A stretch of DNA of 32,345 bases from positions 1 to 32,345 of the forward strand of contig NZ_RCTZ02000031.1 in the NCBI RefSeq assembly GCF_003667315.2, read 5' to 3'. Below, piece by piece: positions 1 through 7,689 of this stretch (its first letter is position 1; every line of letters starts with the position of its first letter). Made by a program: the position numbers and the translations under genes. The stretch is from Tropicibacter alexandrii (lineage in GTDB: Bacteria; Pseudomonadota; Alphaproteobacteria; Rhodobacterales; Rhodobacteraceae). The notes beneath the pieces are model-generated. The model was not told where the DNA came from. It did not search any database and worked only from the letters and a program-made list of their open reading frames with translations.

Positions 1-77
1 TTACAACGAAGAGCTCACGGCTAAAATAGCCGCTGAGTGACGAACTCCAACGTCTCCGGTAAACCCGGACTGGTTCA
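1..77 (+). mobile_element. Right end of an IS3-like insertion sequence (partial)
   Basis: Read inward from position 77 on the minus strand, the sequence begins TGAACC, continues with CCGGGTTT and then CCGGAGA. This matches the end that starts at 32270 on the plus strand at about 21 of the first 25 positions. Ends starting TGAACC-CCGGG are, from memory, typical of IS3-family elements in alphaproteobacteria. The element enters from the left, outside the window. A short open frame at 2-40 that ends in TGA 37 nt before the end would fit the tail of its transposase (residues YNEELTAKIAAE), but it is too short to identify. The element end falls directly in front of coding sequence of the helicase gene, so it has cut that gene. 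Confidence 0.62.
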
Positions 78-89
78 GGTCGTGATGAC

Positions 90-3000
90 TTGCGCCTGCC
101 CGCACGGTTGGTCGAGGAGGGTCACCTCTCCGAGGCGCAGCTGGAAACCATCATCATGGCGCATGACGCCCATGGGCGCGACCTGCCCGGTCGGTTTACC
201 ATCGATGACGACCAGACCAAGCTGACGCGCGCCGATGATGACCCGGATGCACGTGCCTATCGCCTTGGCTATTTCCTCGGCGACGGCACCGGTTGCGGCA
301 AGGGGCGCGAATGCGCGGGGCTCATCCTTGTCAACTGGCTGGCCGGGCGCAGGAAGGCGATCTGGGTCTCCAAATCCGCCACGCTCATCGAGGACGCCAT
401 CCGCGACTGGACCGATCTCGGCGGCTCGCCCGCCGACATCCAGCCGGTCTCCAAATGGAAACCGGACCAGTCCATCCCGATGGGCGACGGCATCCTATTT
501 GTCACCTACGCCACGCTGCGGTCCGCGGGCAAATGCGGCACCACGCGACTGAGCCAGATCCTCGCCTGGATGGGCGAAGACTTTGAAGGCGTGCTGGCCT
601 TTGATGAGGCCCATGCCATGCAGAACGCGGCCGGGTCCGAGCAGGGCAGGGGGGTCAAACCCTCCCAGCAGGGCCTTGCTGGCCTCCGGCTGCAACTGGC
701 AGCACCCCGCGCTCGCGTCTTCTACATCTCGGCCACGGGTGCGACGAGCGTCCACAACCTCGCCTATGCCGCGCGGCTGGGGCTCTGGGGGCAGGGCCCC
801 GAATACCCCTTCCCAAGCCGCGAGAGCTTCGTTTCTGCGATGGAAGCCGGCGGCGTGGCTGCCATGGAGGTGGTCGCGCGCGATCTCAAGACGCTCGGGC
901 TCTACACGGCGCGTGCCCTCAGTTTTGATGGGGTGGAGTATGACGTGCTCGAACACGCGCTGACCCCGGCCCAGATCGAGATCTACGACGCATACGCGGG
1001 TGCTTTTCGGATGATCCACCACAATCTCGAAGCGGCGCTGACTGCGACCGGCGTCAACGACGCCTCGGGGGAAACTAATGCGTCGGCCGCACGCGCCTCG
1101 GCCAAGTCCCGCTTCGAGAGCACGAAGCAGCGCTTCTTCAACCATCTCCTGATGGGCATGAAAGCCCCGACCATCATCCGTGCGATCAAGGACGACCTGG
1201 CGGCAGGCAATGCTTGCGTCATCCAGGTTGTCTCGACAGGCGAGAGCCTGCTGAAGCGTCGGCTTGAGGCGATGGACCCGGAGGATGAACTCGTCGAGGG
1301 TGCCTTGACGCCGCGCGACTATGTTCTGGGCTACCTCGAACAGGCCTTCCCGATCCATGCGCAAAAGCTCGTGGAGATCGACGGCAATATGGTGGCGGAA
1401 CCCTTGCGGGATGAGACCGGGGCGCTCGTTGTCTCGCGCGAGGCGCTCGCTTTGCGTGACGCGGCCATGATGGAATTGATGACGCTGGCGCCGATCCCCT
1501 CGGCGCTCGATCAGATCCTCTGGGCATTTGGCGATGAGGCCGTGGCAGAAGTCACGGGGCGGTTCATCCGGCCACTCAAGGCCGAGGATGGCCATCTCTT
1601 CATCGAGAAGCGCAGCGCCAGCAGCAATTCGTCCGAGACCCAAGCCTTCATGGACGGCGAAAAGGATATCCTGATCTTCTCCGACGCGGGCGGTACGGGC
1701 CGGTCCTACCATGCGGCGCAAACCGCGAAGAACCAGAAACGGCGGCGGCACTATCTTCTGGAGCCCGGCTGGCGCGCGGATGCAGCCATCCAGGGGCTCG
1801 GCCGCACGCATCGCTCGGCCCAGGTCAGCGCACCGTTCTTTCGGGTCTGCACCTCCGATGTGCATGGCGAGAAACGTTTCACCTCGACGATCGCCAAACG
1901 CCTCGACCAGCTGGGGGCCCTGACCAAGGGCCAGCGCGAGACCGGCTCGCAAGGCATGTTCCGCGAGGAGGACAATCTCGAAAGCCCGATCGCGCGAGCG
2001 GCGCTGCGTGGGTATTTCGCCGATCTTGCCGCCGGGCGCGCCGAGGCGATGAGCTACGAGAGCTTCACCGACTGGACGGCCCTGCGGCTGATCGACAAGG
2101 ACGGGGTGCTGCTCGAAGAGCTTCCCCCGATCCAGCGGTTTCTCAACCGGGTGCTTGCCCTTCCCATCCACATGCAGAACGCGCTCTTTGCCGAGTTCAT
2201 GCGCCGGATTGCCGATCAGTCTGAGCGGGCGCGCGCGGCGGGCACGCTCGATCTCGGCGTGGAAACCCTACGTGGCGAAAAGATCGAGCAGGTCTCCACC
2301 GAGGATCTCTGGACCTGCCCGAAATCCGGCGCCGTGACGCGGATTATCGGACTTGAGGTGACGGACCCAGTGTATGTCCTGGTCGCCGAAGAGGCCATAT
2401 CGCGCAATCCCGACAAGCTGCCGATGGTGAATCGCGCCTCCGGTCGCGCGGCGCTCATCTCGGCGCGGCCCATGCAGATGTATGACGAGGACATTGTCAC
2501 GCTGATGCGCAAGGCGGTGCGGCCAAACGGGTCGAGCTATCTCGAAGAGGCACGGTTTGAGTCCTCGGCTTGGGAAGAGATCGACAGGCCCGAATTTGCG
2601 CAGATTTGGGAGGCCGAGGCTGCGTCCCTGCCAAAAACCACCACGACCAAGCTCTACCTGCTGACCGGGCTGCTGCTGCCGATCTGGAAGGACATTCCGA
2701 CCACCAATGAGCGGATCTACCGTGTCACGCCAGACGGGGCGACGGCCATGATCGGGCGGACGCTGAGTGAGGAAGGGGCGGCCTCGCTGCGCGCCCGCTT
2801 CCTCGTCTCCAATCCGCAAACGCCACAGGAGATGTTGACCGCCGCCCTCGGCACCACCGCACCTGTCGATCTGGGCCGGGGTCTGACCCTGACCCGTCGC
2901 CGGGTCGCAGGCGAGATGCGCCTTGAGTTGGGCGGTGCGGATCGGGGCATGATCGATGGCCTCAAGGCGCTCGGCTGCTTCACCGAGATCATCGCCTTCC

Positions 3001-3104
3001 AGTTGCGTGTGTTCCTGCCGCATGGGGACGGGATCGACACGGGAAGCATTCTGGCCCGGATCGTGGGGCAGCGAGTCGCCAAGGTGGCAGAACAAGCCGC
3101 CTGA
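90..3104 (+). CDS. Strawberry-notch-like SF2 helicase/NTPase, 5' end cut by IS
   Basis: This is a large superfamily-2 NTPase of the bacterial Strawberry-notch type, common on alphaproteobacterial plasmids. Its role is not established; DNA processing or regulation is assumed. Over 1004 residues I see a Walker A variant (GDGTGCGKG, about residues 64-72), a DEAH box (FDEAHAMQN, about 171-179), and a motif VI-like GRTHRSAQ (about 571-578), followed by the long C-terminal Sbno region. Family members are usually longer at the N terminus. Here the frame meets a stop at 60-62, inside the IS end (1-77), and coding-like sequence (GRDDLRLPARL) resumes right after it. The TTG at 90 is only a formal start with no clear ribosome binding site. 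The motor domain is intact, but the gene is probably a truncated remnant. I am sure of the family and unsure whether it is expressed. Confidence 0.85.
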   Translation: MRLPARLVEEGHLSEAQLETIIMAHDAHGRDLPGRFTIDDDQTKLTRADDDPDARAYRLGYFLGDGTGCGKGRECAGLILVNWLAGRRKAIWVSKSATLIEDAIRDWTDLGGSPADIQPVSKWKPDQSIPMGDGILFVTYATLRSAGKCGTTRLSQILAWMGEDFEGVLAFDEAHAMQNAAGSEQGRGVKPSQQGLAGLRLQLAAPRARVFYISATGATSVHNLAYAARLGLWGQGPEYPFPSRESFVSAMEAGGVAAMEVVARDLKTLGLYTARALSFDGVEYDVLEHALTPAQIEIYDAYAGAFRMIHHNLEAALTATGVNDASGETNASAARASAKSRFESTKQRFFNHLLMGMKAPTIIRAIKDDLAAGNACVIQVVSTGESLLKRRLEAMDPEDELVEGALTPRDYVLGYLEQAFPIHAQKLVEIDGNMVAEPLRDETGALVVSREALALRDAAMMELMTLAPIPSALDQILWAFGDEAVAEVTGRFIRPLKAEDGHLFIEKRSASSNSSETQAFMDGEKDILIFSDAGGTGRSYHAAQTAKNQKRRRHYLLEPGWRADAAIQGLGRTHRSAQVSAPFFRVCTSDVHGEKRFTSTIAKRLDQLGALTKGQRETGSQGMFREEDNLESPIARAALRGYFADLAAGRAEAMSYESFTDWTALRLIDKDGVLLEELPPIQRFLNRVLALPIHMQNALFAEFMRRIADQSERARAAGTLDLGVETLRGEKIEQVSTEDLWTCPKSGAVTRIIGLEVTDPVYVLVAEEAISRNPDKLPMVNRASGRAALISARPMQMYDEDIVTLMRKAVRPNGSSYLEEARFESSAWEEIDRPEFAQIWEAEAASLPKTTTTKLYLLTGLLLPIWKDIPTTNERIYRVTPDGATAMIGRTLSEEGAASLRARFLVSNPQTPQEMLTAALGTTAPVDLGRGLTLTRRRVAGEMRLELGGADRGMIDGLKALGCFTEIIAFQLRVFLPHGDGIDTGSILARIVGQRVAKVAEQAA

Positions 3105-3225
3105 AAAGTCAAAGCGAGCTTCCGGTCGGGCGGCGTGGATGGGATTTGGCCGATCTGCGCTTTCCGGGCGCGCGCTGACCAATGCCAGGCCCGGCCCCCC
3201 CAAATTCAGATAAGAGGACAGACCC

Positions 3226-3612
3226 ATGACCAATCCCCAGATCGACTATGCCGCAATGGCGGCTCAGTGGCGTGCAGAGCGCGAAACCACCTTGAAGGCA
3301 TCCAGAGTGGAGCTGCTCGCGCAACTACGTGCGCTTGGCATCAGCGAGGTCGCTGTCGAATACGAAGGCTATGGCGACTCCGGCAATGTCGAGGATGTGA
3401 CGGTGCAGCCTGCAGAGGTCCAACTGCCGGAGCCGCTTGCCACAGAGGTTGGCGACTTCGCCTGGTCGCTCGCCTATCACCATCACCCGGGGTTCGAAAA
3501 CAACGAGGGCGGCTACGGCACGCTGACCTGGGACATCACCGCCGACAGTGTCACCTTGGATCATGCCGACCGCTATGTCGAATGCTCGCACAGCTATGAC
3601 GAGGGGCTGTGA
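3226..3612 (+). CDS. DUF6878-like plasmid protein
   Basis: This 128-aa acidic soluble protein has no signal peptide or membrane segment. It resembles the uncharacterised DUF6878 group found beside DUF6915 and DUF736 genes on rhodobacterial plasmids (assignment from memory of the sequence type). The N-terminal 40 residues look helical, followed by a mixed region with a His-rich stretch (AYHHHPGFENNEGGYG, about residues 83-98). The ATG start has a GAGGA ribosome binding site about 8 nt upstream. It ends one base before the next gene's ATG, so the two are probably co-transcribed. Function is unknown. Confidence 0.75.
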   Translation: MTNPQIDYAAMAAQWRAERETTLKASRVELLAQLRALGISEVAVEYEGYGDSGNVEDVTVQPAEVQLPEPLATEVGDFAWSLAYHHHPGFENNEGGYGTLTWDITADSVTLDHADRYVECSHSYDEGL

Positions 3613-3613
3613 G

Positions 3614-4075
3614 ATGGCCCATCCGCTTCATCATGCCGAAAGCTCTGCCCGGAAATTCGGCGGGGTGCCGTCCGACTATCAAGCCGTCCACGACTGGTTC
3701 GACGCTTCCAAAGAGCACCTCGCGCTCTTCACGCACAGAGCCATGCGTCACCATGCGCAAGGCCTTTTTGAGGCCGAACGGGTTTTTGGCCTGACACTGA
3801 CCAATAGTGCGGGCCGCGACATCCCCGTGCGCTGGATCGGCGAGCAGCATATCCGTGAAGACTGCCAGGGCCGCATCCCGAGCATGGCGGACTGGCTGCG
3901 ACGGATACAGCCTGAGCCATGGATGGCCAATGGCCACATCGACCGGCATTCCGGCGATGAGCCCTGCGGCGACCCAAGGGTTGCCTGGGCCTCCGAGGTC
4001 GCCGCCGGACGAACGGTTCTTGGCCTGAAAGATTGGATGGCGGCGCGCGCGACGCGGGCCACGCAAAGCGCCTGA
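3614..4075 (+). CDS. DUF6915-like plasmid protein
   Basis: This is a 153-aa soluble protein. I chose the ATG at 3614 because it follows the TGA of the preceding gene by one base, which implies translational coupling. Upstream in-frame starts would overlap that gene. The first 100 residues, beginning MAHPLHHAESSARKFGG and including RHHAQGLFEAERVFG and IGEQHIREDCQGRIPSMADW, match the compact His-rich DUF6915 type as I remember it. The part after about residue 110 is variable. There are no transmembrane segments. A hairpin just downstream (4111-4136) probably ends this two-gene unit. Function is unknown. Confidence 0.75.
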   Translation: MAHPLHHAESSARKFGGVPSDYQAVHDWFDASKEHLALFTHRAMRHHAQGLFEAERVFGLTLTNSAGRDIPVRWIGEQHIREDCQGRIPSMADWLRRIQPEPWMANGHIDRHSGDEPCGDPRVAWASEVAAGRTVLGLKDWMAARATRATQSA

Positions 4076-4110
4076 CAGCTCTCGGCCGTTTGCCAAACGA
4101 ATACTGTATG

Positions 4111-4136
4111 GAAGCCCGGTTGGAAGATCGGGCTTC
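4111..4136 (+). terminator. Hairpin, probable terminator after DUF6915 gene
   Basis: GAAGCCCG (4111-4118) pairs perfectly with CGGGCTTC (4129-4136) around a 10-nt loop. The tail is short (TTGC), so it is a weak intrinsic terminator, but it sits 36 nt after the stop of the DUF6915-like gene. Confidence 0.55.
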
Positions 4137-4175
4137 TTGCGTCGTTTCCCCACCATTCTTCTTGAGGAGGATCGC

Positions 4176-4478
4176 ATGACACTCAATGATATCAAGGCGG
4201 CCGTCGATGCGGGCCAGACCGTGCATTGGGCCAATACCGGCTACGTCGTCCACAAGGACCGGCTCGGTCAGTACCTCATCACCTATGTGCCGAATGGTAG
4301 CTGCATCGGTCTGACCGACCGGGGCGGGCACCGGTTGAACGGAAAAGAAACGGAGTTTTTCGTCGCGCAATCGAAGGACGCCGCAGAAAATCCGGGCAAC
4401 CAATCAAGACCAGACGGGCAGGGGAGGGGCGTAGCACCCGGAGGCGCGGGGGCATTCCCACTCGGACGGCAGCTTTGA
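4176..4478 (+). CDS. Conserved small plasmid protein of unknown function
   Basis: This is a 100-aa hypothetical protein. I chose the ATG at 4176 because GAGGAGGA lies about 5 nt upstream; an earlier in-frame start at 4137 lacks one. The first 70 residues (MTLNDIKAAVDAGQTVHW, then a segment containing YVVHKDRLGQYLITY) look like a small folded domain of a type common on rhodobacterial plasmids. The last 35 residues are Gly/Arg/Pro-rich and low in complexity, which may mean the original C terminus was lost by frameshift. No function can be assigned. Confidence 0.65.
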   Translation: MTLNDIKAAVDAGQTVHWANTGYVVHKDRLGQYLITYVPNGSCIGLTDRGGHRLNGKETEFFVAQSKDAAENPGNQSRPDGQGRGVAPGGAGAFPLGRQL

Positions 4479-4602
4479 CCCGTGGGCGGGGCTGAAAGGA
4501 AAGCAGGCTTTCTGATTTGTGATCCCTCAAGGGGTCGAGAAAGCAATCCCGGATGCGTTGGCAAAAACGTCAGGCACCGGCCAATCCAAAAGGAACCATC
4601 CC

Positions 4603-5331
4603 ATGTTCGCAGGAACCCTCACCCGCAACGTCGAGACCGCAGCCGCTCAGTACACCGGCATGATCCATTCGACACGTTTCGATATCGCCATCCAGCTTGA
4701 AAACCGCCCGAAGATGTCCGAACGCAGCCCGGATTTTGACGTAACGGCAGTCAACAAATCAGGCCGCAAGGTGCGCATCGGCACGGCCTGGAACGAGACC
4801 GGCAATACCAGCGGAAACCCTTACATCTCGATGCAGATCGATGTCGGCTTGGGCCCGTTCCGGGTCAATGCGGTGCAGACGAAAGAGGCGCGCGCGGCCC
4901 AGAGCGGCGAATTCGAGATCATCCCGCTGGTCTCGAACGGCCTGATGAAATCCGGCTCGATCTCGGGCGAGCTCACCGCTATGGACGCCGACAACGCCTT
5001 CACCGGCTACATCGCCAACATGATGTTCGATCTGGAATTCATGCTGATCGAGAACAGCTATAAATCCGAGGAGACTCACCCCGATTACCGGATCGAGGTC
5101 AGCTCGCCCCGGGGCACACCGATCCGCGTCGGCTCGGCCTGGATGGCGAAAAGCAGCCGCACGGGCAATGACTACCTGTCGCTGCTGATCAACACGCCCG
5201 ATGGCGACCTGCGCGTGAACGCCGTGCAGAACGAAGAACAGCGCGGTGGGCAGACCTTCTCGATCATCCCGTTCATCGACAGCGGTGAGCAGCCGCAGGA
5301 TGCAGGCACGGGGCTGTCGTTGGTCGCCTAA
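4603..5331 (+). CDS. Tandem DUF736-domain protein
   Basis: This 242-aa soluble protein consists of two successive DUF736-like units. The first covers about residues 1-118 and the second about 119-242. Each has the pattern 'R-IG-AW----S--G--Y-S--I' followed by FRVNAVQ in the first half and LRVNAVQ in the second. DUF736 proteins are normally single-unit, about 100-130 aa, and are among the commonest genes of alphaproteobacterial conjugative plasmids; their function is unknown. The ATG start follows an AAAGGAA ribosome binding site. A strong intrinsic terminator follows at 5362-5395, so transcription ends here. Confidence 0.82.
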   Translation: MFAGTLTRNVETAAAQYTGMIHSTRFDIAIQLENRPKMSERSPDFDVTAVNKSGRKVRIGTAWNETGNTSGNPYISMQIDVGLGPFRVNAVQTKEARAAQSGEFEIIPLVSNGLMKSGSISGELTAMDADNAFTGYIANMMFDLEFMLIENSYKSEETHPDYRIEVSSPRGTPIRVGSAWMAKSSRTGNDYLSLLINTPDGDLRVNAVQNEEQRGGQTFSIIPFIDSGEQPQDAGTGLSLVA

Positions 5332-5361
5332 TCGGCGCGCGAGATAAAACGATACGAACCG

Positions 5362-5395
5362 AAAGGGGAGCCGTGGGACCACGGTTCCCCTTTTT
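5362..5395 (+). terminator. Rho-independent terminator of the DUF736 gene
   Basis: A 15-bp stem pairs 5362-5376 (AAAGGGGAGCCGTGG) with 5379-5393 (CCACGGTTCCCCTTT), with a single G-T pair and a 2-nt nominal loop. It ends in a run of five Ts (5391-5395), about 30 nt after the stop codon. Confidence 0.88.
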
Positions 5396-5426
5396 CCATG
5401 TCTGGCGGTACGACGCACACATCTGC

Positions 5427-5464
5427 TTGCGATCTGCTGAATATGATATACGATAATATATTAT
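5427..5464 (+). promoter_or_regulatory. Candidate promoter/operator before the interrupted gene
   Basis: TTGCGA (5427-5432) and TACGAT (5449-5454) are spaced by 16 bp. The -10 area overlaps the perfect palindrome ATAATATATTAT (5453-5464). The 12-mer TACGATAATATA (5449-5460) recurs inverted at 18897-18908, upstream of mobC, which suggests a shared regulator. A GAGGGTAG ribosome binding site and the ATG at 5486 follow. Confidence 0.45.
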
Positions 5465-5485
5465 TGAGAGGACGAGGGTAGGCAC

Positions 5486-5674
5486 ATGGTGGCGAGACTG
5501 GGAAAAGCTCCGTGGTTCGAGAGCTTTGATGTAGACGCCGAGGTTGAAGAGCTTCTTGCTCATATCGTGCGTTGCACCGGATTTGCGCTGCCTGAACGAC
5601 AGCGTGATGTCATCATGACCCATGCAAGGTCGAAGCTCGACAGGACAAGGCAGGCATATCTGGACGCCAAGGCA
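5486..5674 (+). pseudogene. 5' half of a gene split by the Tn3-family mer element
   Basis: Sixty-three codons, beginning MVARLGKAPWFESFDVDAEV and ending at LDAKA, run from an ATG with a good ribosome binding site up to the left target duplication of the transposon. Removing the element and one AGGCA copy joins this fragment in frame to the codons starting at 11392, giving a continuous reading frame of about 178 aa. The ORF otherwise reads 31 residues into the element and stops at 5767. The sequence is acidic, probably helical and soluble. I do not recognise the family. Confidence 0.8.
5670..5674 (+). repeat. Left target-site duplication AGGCA
   Basis: AGGCA immediately precedes the left inverted repeat and is repeated exactly at 11387-11391 after the right inverted repeat. 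Five base pairs is the standard target duplication of Tn3-family transposition. Confidence 0.9.
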
Positions 5675-5712
5675 GGGGTCTGCTCCGGCTCAGTGCTAAA
5701 TCCTACGTTAAG
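5675..5712 (+). repeat. Left 38-bp terminal inverted repeat (Tn3 family)
   Basis: It begins GGGGTCTGCTCCGGCTCAGT and ends ACGTTAAG. The reverse complement of 11349-11386 is identical except for one base (T versus A at repeat position 23). It shares the GGGGTCTG, CTCAGTG and ACGTTAAG blocks with the Tn3 terminus. Confidence 0.93.
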
Positions 5713-5931
5713 CAAAACCGGTCGTTCCTTCTCGATACAGCGAACGGCAGTTCAGAGCCCACTTTGACCGATGCTGCGTAAAGGATGTATCGCTGCTTTC
5801 GAGGGCGGTAGAAAACCTGCTTGATCGCAGCCGCGATGCGGAGGGAAAGCAGCGCCGAGTTGTCGGAACGCGTGAACCAAAAGGCGATCTAATCGAACGA
5901 TTCAGCGCTTCACCCCGTCTGCGGCTGCCTC
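5713..5931. other. Left margin of the mer element, no intact gene
   Basis: These 219 bp lie between the left inverted repeat and ynfA. The reading frame entering from the interrupted gene stops at 5767. Nothing else convincing is seen on either strand. It may hold remnants of lost transposition genes or the end of the mer transcript. Confidence 0.5.
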
Positions 5932-6258
5932 TCAAATACTGCGCGGTGCCCAGAGAATAATACCCGCACCGACAAGGCAAATGACCGCTCCAACTACATC
6001 CCATTGATCCGGGCGATGCCCTTCTACGCCCCATAGCCACAGCAGGGACGATACGATGTAAACGCCACCGTAGACTGCATAGGCGCGGCCCGCCTGATCG
6101 GCGGGGCTGAGCGCCAGTAGCCAGGCGAAAGCGGCAAGGGACAGCATGCCCGGTGCCAACCAAAACACGCTCTTGTCCAGCCGGAACCAGGCCCAGAAAG
6201 CAAAGCATCCGGCAATTTCGGCCAGCGCAGCGGCGAAGTAGATAAGAACCGTCTTCAT
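5932..6258 (-). CDS. ynfA: YnfA-family (UPF0060) small membrane protein
   Basis: This is a 108-aa, four-helix inner-membrane protein of the YnfA/UPF0060 family, distantly related to small multidrug resistance exporters. I chose the internal ATG ([20 protein letters not shown]) because it gives the family's usual length and N terminus. Hallmarks are [10 protein letters not shown] near residues 11-20, [13 protein letters not shown] in the middle, the LWLWGVEG block, and [10 protein letters not shown] before the last helix. It is the last gene of the mer operon, 56 nt after the oxidoreductase gene. Whether it helps metal resistance or only rides along is unknown. Confidence 0.88.
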   Translation of the reverse strand: MKTVLIYFAAALAEIAGCFAFWAWFRLDKSVFWLAPGMLSLAAFAWLLALSPADQAGRAYAVYGGVYIVSSLLWLWGVEGHRPDQWDVVGAVICLVGAGIILWAPRSI

Positions 6259-6314
6259 CGGGCCAGACATACGTTCCGAGGAGGATCGGGTCTATTGCGA
6301 AAAATCTTTCAAAT

Positions 6315-7667
6315 TCAGAGAAGCGAGCCCAAATCCGATCCAACACTTGGATAGGCCGCCGTCATCGACTTAAGTTGCTTGGCCGCCAGGCCCAGCTTGA
6401 TTGCCAGCCCGAAGAAATTGATCAGTTCGCCGTATTCCGGGCCGAACAGGTGCGCGCCGAGGATCTTGCCGTTCGACTTGTCCACGAGGACCTTCGCGGC
6501 AGCAGAGGTCTCGCCGATCCGGTAGTTCGAATACCAATCGCCAGTGTCGGTGAACCGAACATCGACATCATACCCGGCGTCCCTTGCCTCACTTTCCAAC
6601 ATGCCGACACGCGCCACTTCCGGGACTGTGAAGACGGCTGTAGGAATACCGGCATAATCCGGTGCGGTCTGAGTGTCTTTGAGCATGTTGGAGGCCGCGA
6701 CCTTCCCTTCGATCACTGCGACTGGCGTCAGCGGCATGCCATCGGTGTCGGCGGAATCTCCGGCGGCAAAGACCGCGCTGTTTGTCGTGCTTTGCAGATG
6801 CGGGGCTACAACGATGCCCTTGTCGCTGTAATCAACACCAGCCGCCTCAAGATTCAGATCGGCCAGGGCTGCCACACGGCCCGCGCCATGCACGACCAGA
6901 TCGGTTTCGATTGTTCGGGTTTCATCGCCCGACTTCACCTCGACAGTGAATGCTCTACTGGCTTCCGAGACCGACACGATTTCGGTTTCGCGCATCAGGT
7001 CCACGCCGATACCGCCGCTGCGGTCGATCAGCATTTCGACCAGATCGGGATCGAAGCCGCGTAAGGGCCGGGCGCCACGATCCACGATGATCGGGTTGGC
7101 TCCGGCCCGTGCGGCGATATGCGCAAACTCGAAGGACACGAAGCCGCCACCGATAAAAAGAACCCGATTGGGAAGGGCCTCCAGGTTGAGGAAATCCGTG
7201 CTGTCGATCACGAGATCGGCCCCTGTGAAGCTCAGCGGCCTGGGCATGGCACCGGCGGCCACGAGGAACCGTTCCGACTGATATGCCGTTCCATCGACCT
7301 CCAGCGTGTTGCTTCCCGTGAACCGCGCGGCTCCATGCAGGGTTTCGACGCCGTTGCCCGACAGGCCCTTTTCCATCTTGTCCGGCACGGGATCGGTGAA
7401 GCCACGCTTGTGTGCCATCAGATCGGCCCAGTTGATCGACAGATCACCGGGATCGATCCCCTTGCCCTGCATGAGCCGTGCCGCGTCCATGATTTCCGCA
7501 CCGCGCCGCAGGATTTTCTTTGGATCGCAGCCGCGCAATGCGCAGGTGCCGCCGTAGGGCAGCGCATCGACAATGGCGACACGCCATCCTGCCGCGCCAC
7601 ATTTGTTGGCCGCGGCCACGCCCGCCATGCCCGCCCCGATGACGATCAGGTCGTAGTCTTCATTCAT
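6315..7667 (-). CDS. MerA-like FAD/NAD(P) disulfide oxidoreductase
   Basis: This 450-aa class I pyridine nucleotide-disulfide oxidoreductase lies 22 nt downstream of merA. The N-terminal FAD-binding motif is VIGAGMAGVAAA (about residues 9-20). The redox-active pair is C42 and C47 in GGTCALRGCDPKK. A second Rossmann motif is FIGGGFVSFEFA, and AAGDSAD belongs to the FAD-binding site. The C-terminal His-Pro-x-x-x-Glu dyad that donates protons in glutathione and mercuric reductases is replaced by Y439-P-S-V-G-S444, so it cannot work as a standard mercuric or glutathione reductase. It belongs to a known side branch of the family lacking that dyad. The substrate is unknown; a thiol-redox role supporting MerA is an inference from position. 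Confidence 0.82.
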   Translation of the reverse strand: MNEDYDLIVIGAGMAGVAAANKCGAAGWRVAIVDALPYGGTCALRGCDPKKILRRGAEIMDAARLMQGKGIDPGDLSINWADLMAHKRGFTDPVPDKMEKGLSGNGVETLHGAARFTGSNTLEVDGTAYQSERFLVAAGAMPRPLSFTGADLVIDSTDFLNLEALPNRVLFIGGGFVSFEFAHIAARAGANPIIVDRGARPLRGFDPDLVEMLIDRSGGIGVDLMRETEIVSVSEASRAFTVEVKSGDETRTIETDLVVHGAGRVAALADLNLEAAGVDYSDKGIVVAPHLQSTTNSAVFAAGDSADTDGMPLTPVAVIEGKVAASNMLKDTQTAPDYAGIPTAVFTVPEVARVGMLESEARDAGYDVDVRFTDTGDWYSNYRIGETSAAAKVLVDKSNGKILGAHLFGPEYGELINFFGLAIKLGLAAKQLKSMTAAYPSVGSDLGSLL

Positions 7668-7689
7668 TCTCCGGTCCTTGTCCTGATCT

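Noticed and set aside
1-77. The two IS-like ends as one IS insertion seen from both sides of a circular molecule with a simple target duplication
   Set aside because: The bases next to the two ends differ (GGT versus TTC) and the genes interrupted are different, so a single simple insertion cannot explain both.
495-2171. Long minus-strand open frame inside the helicase gene
   Set aside because: It is antisense to a gene with clear helicase motifs, and its translation is Arg/Gly/Leu-rich with no family resemblance. Such frames are expected in high-GC DNA.
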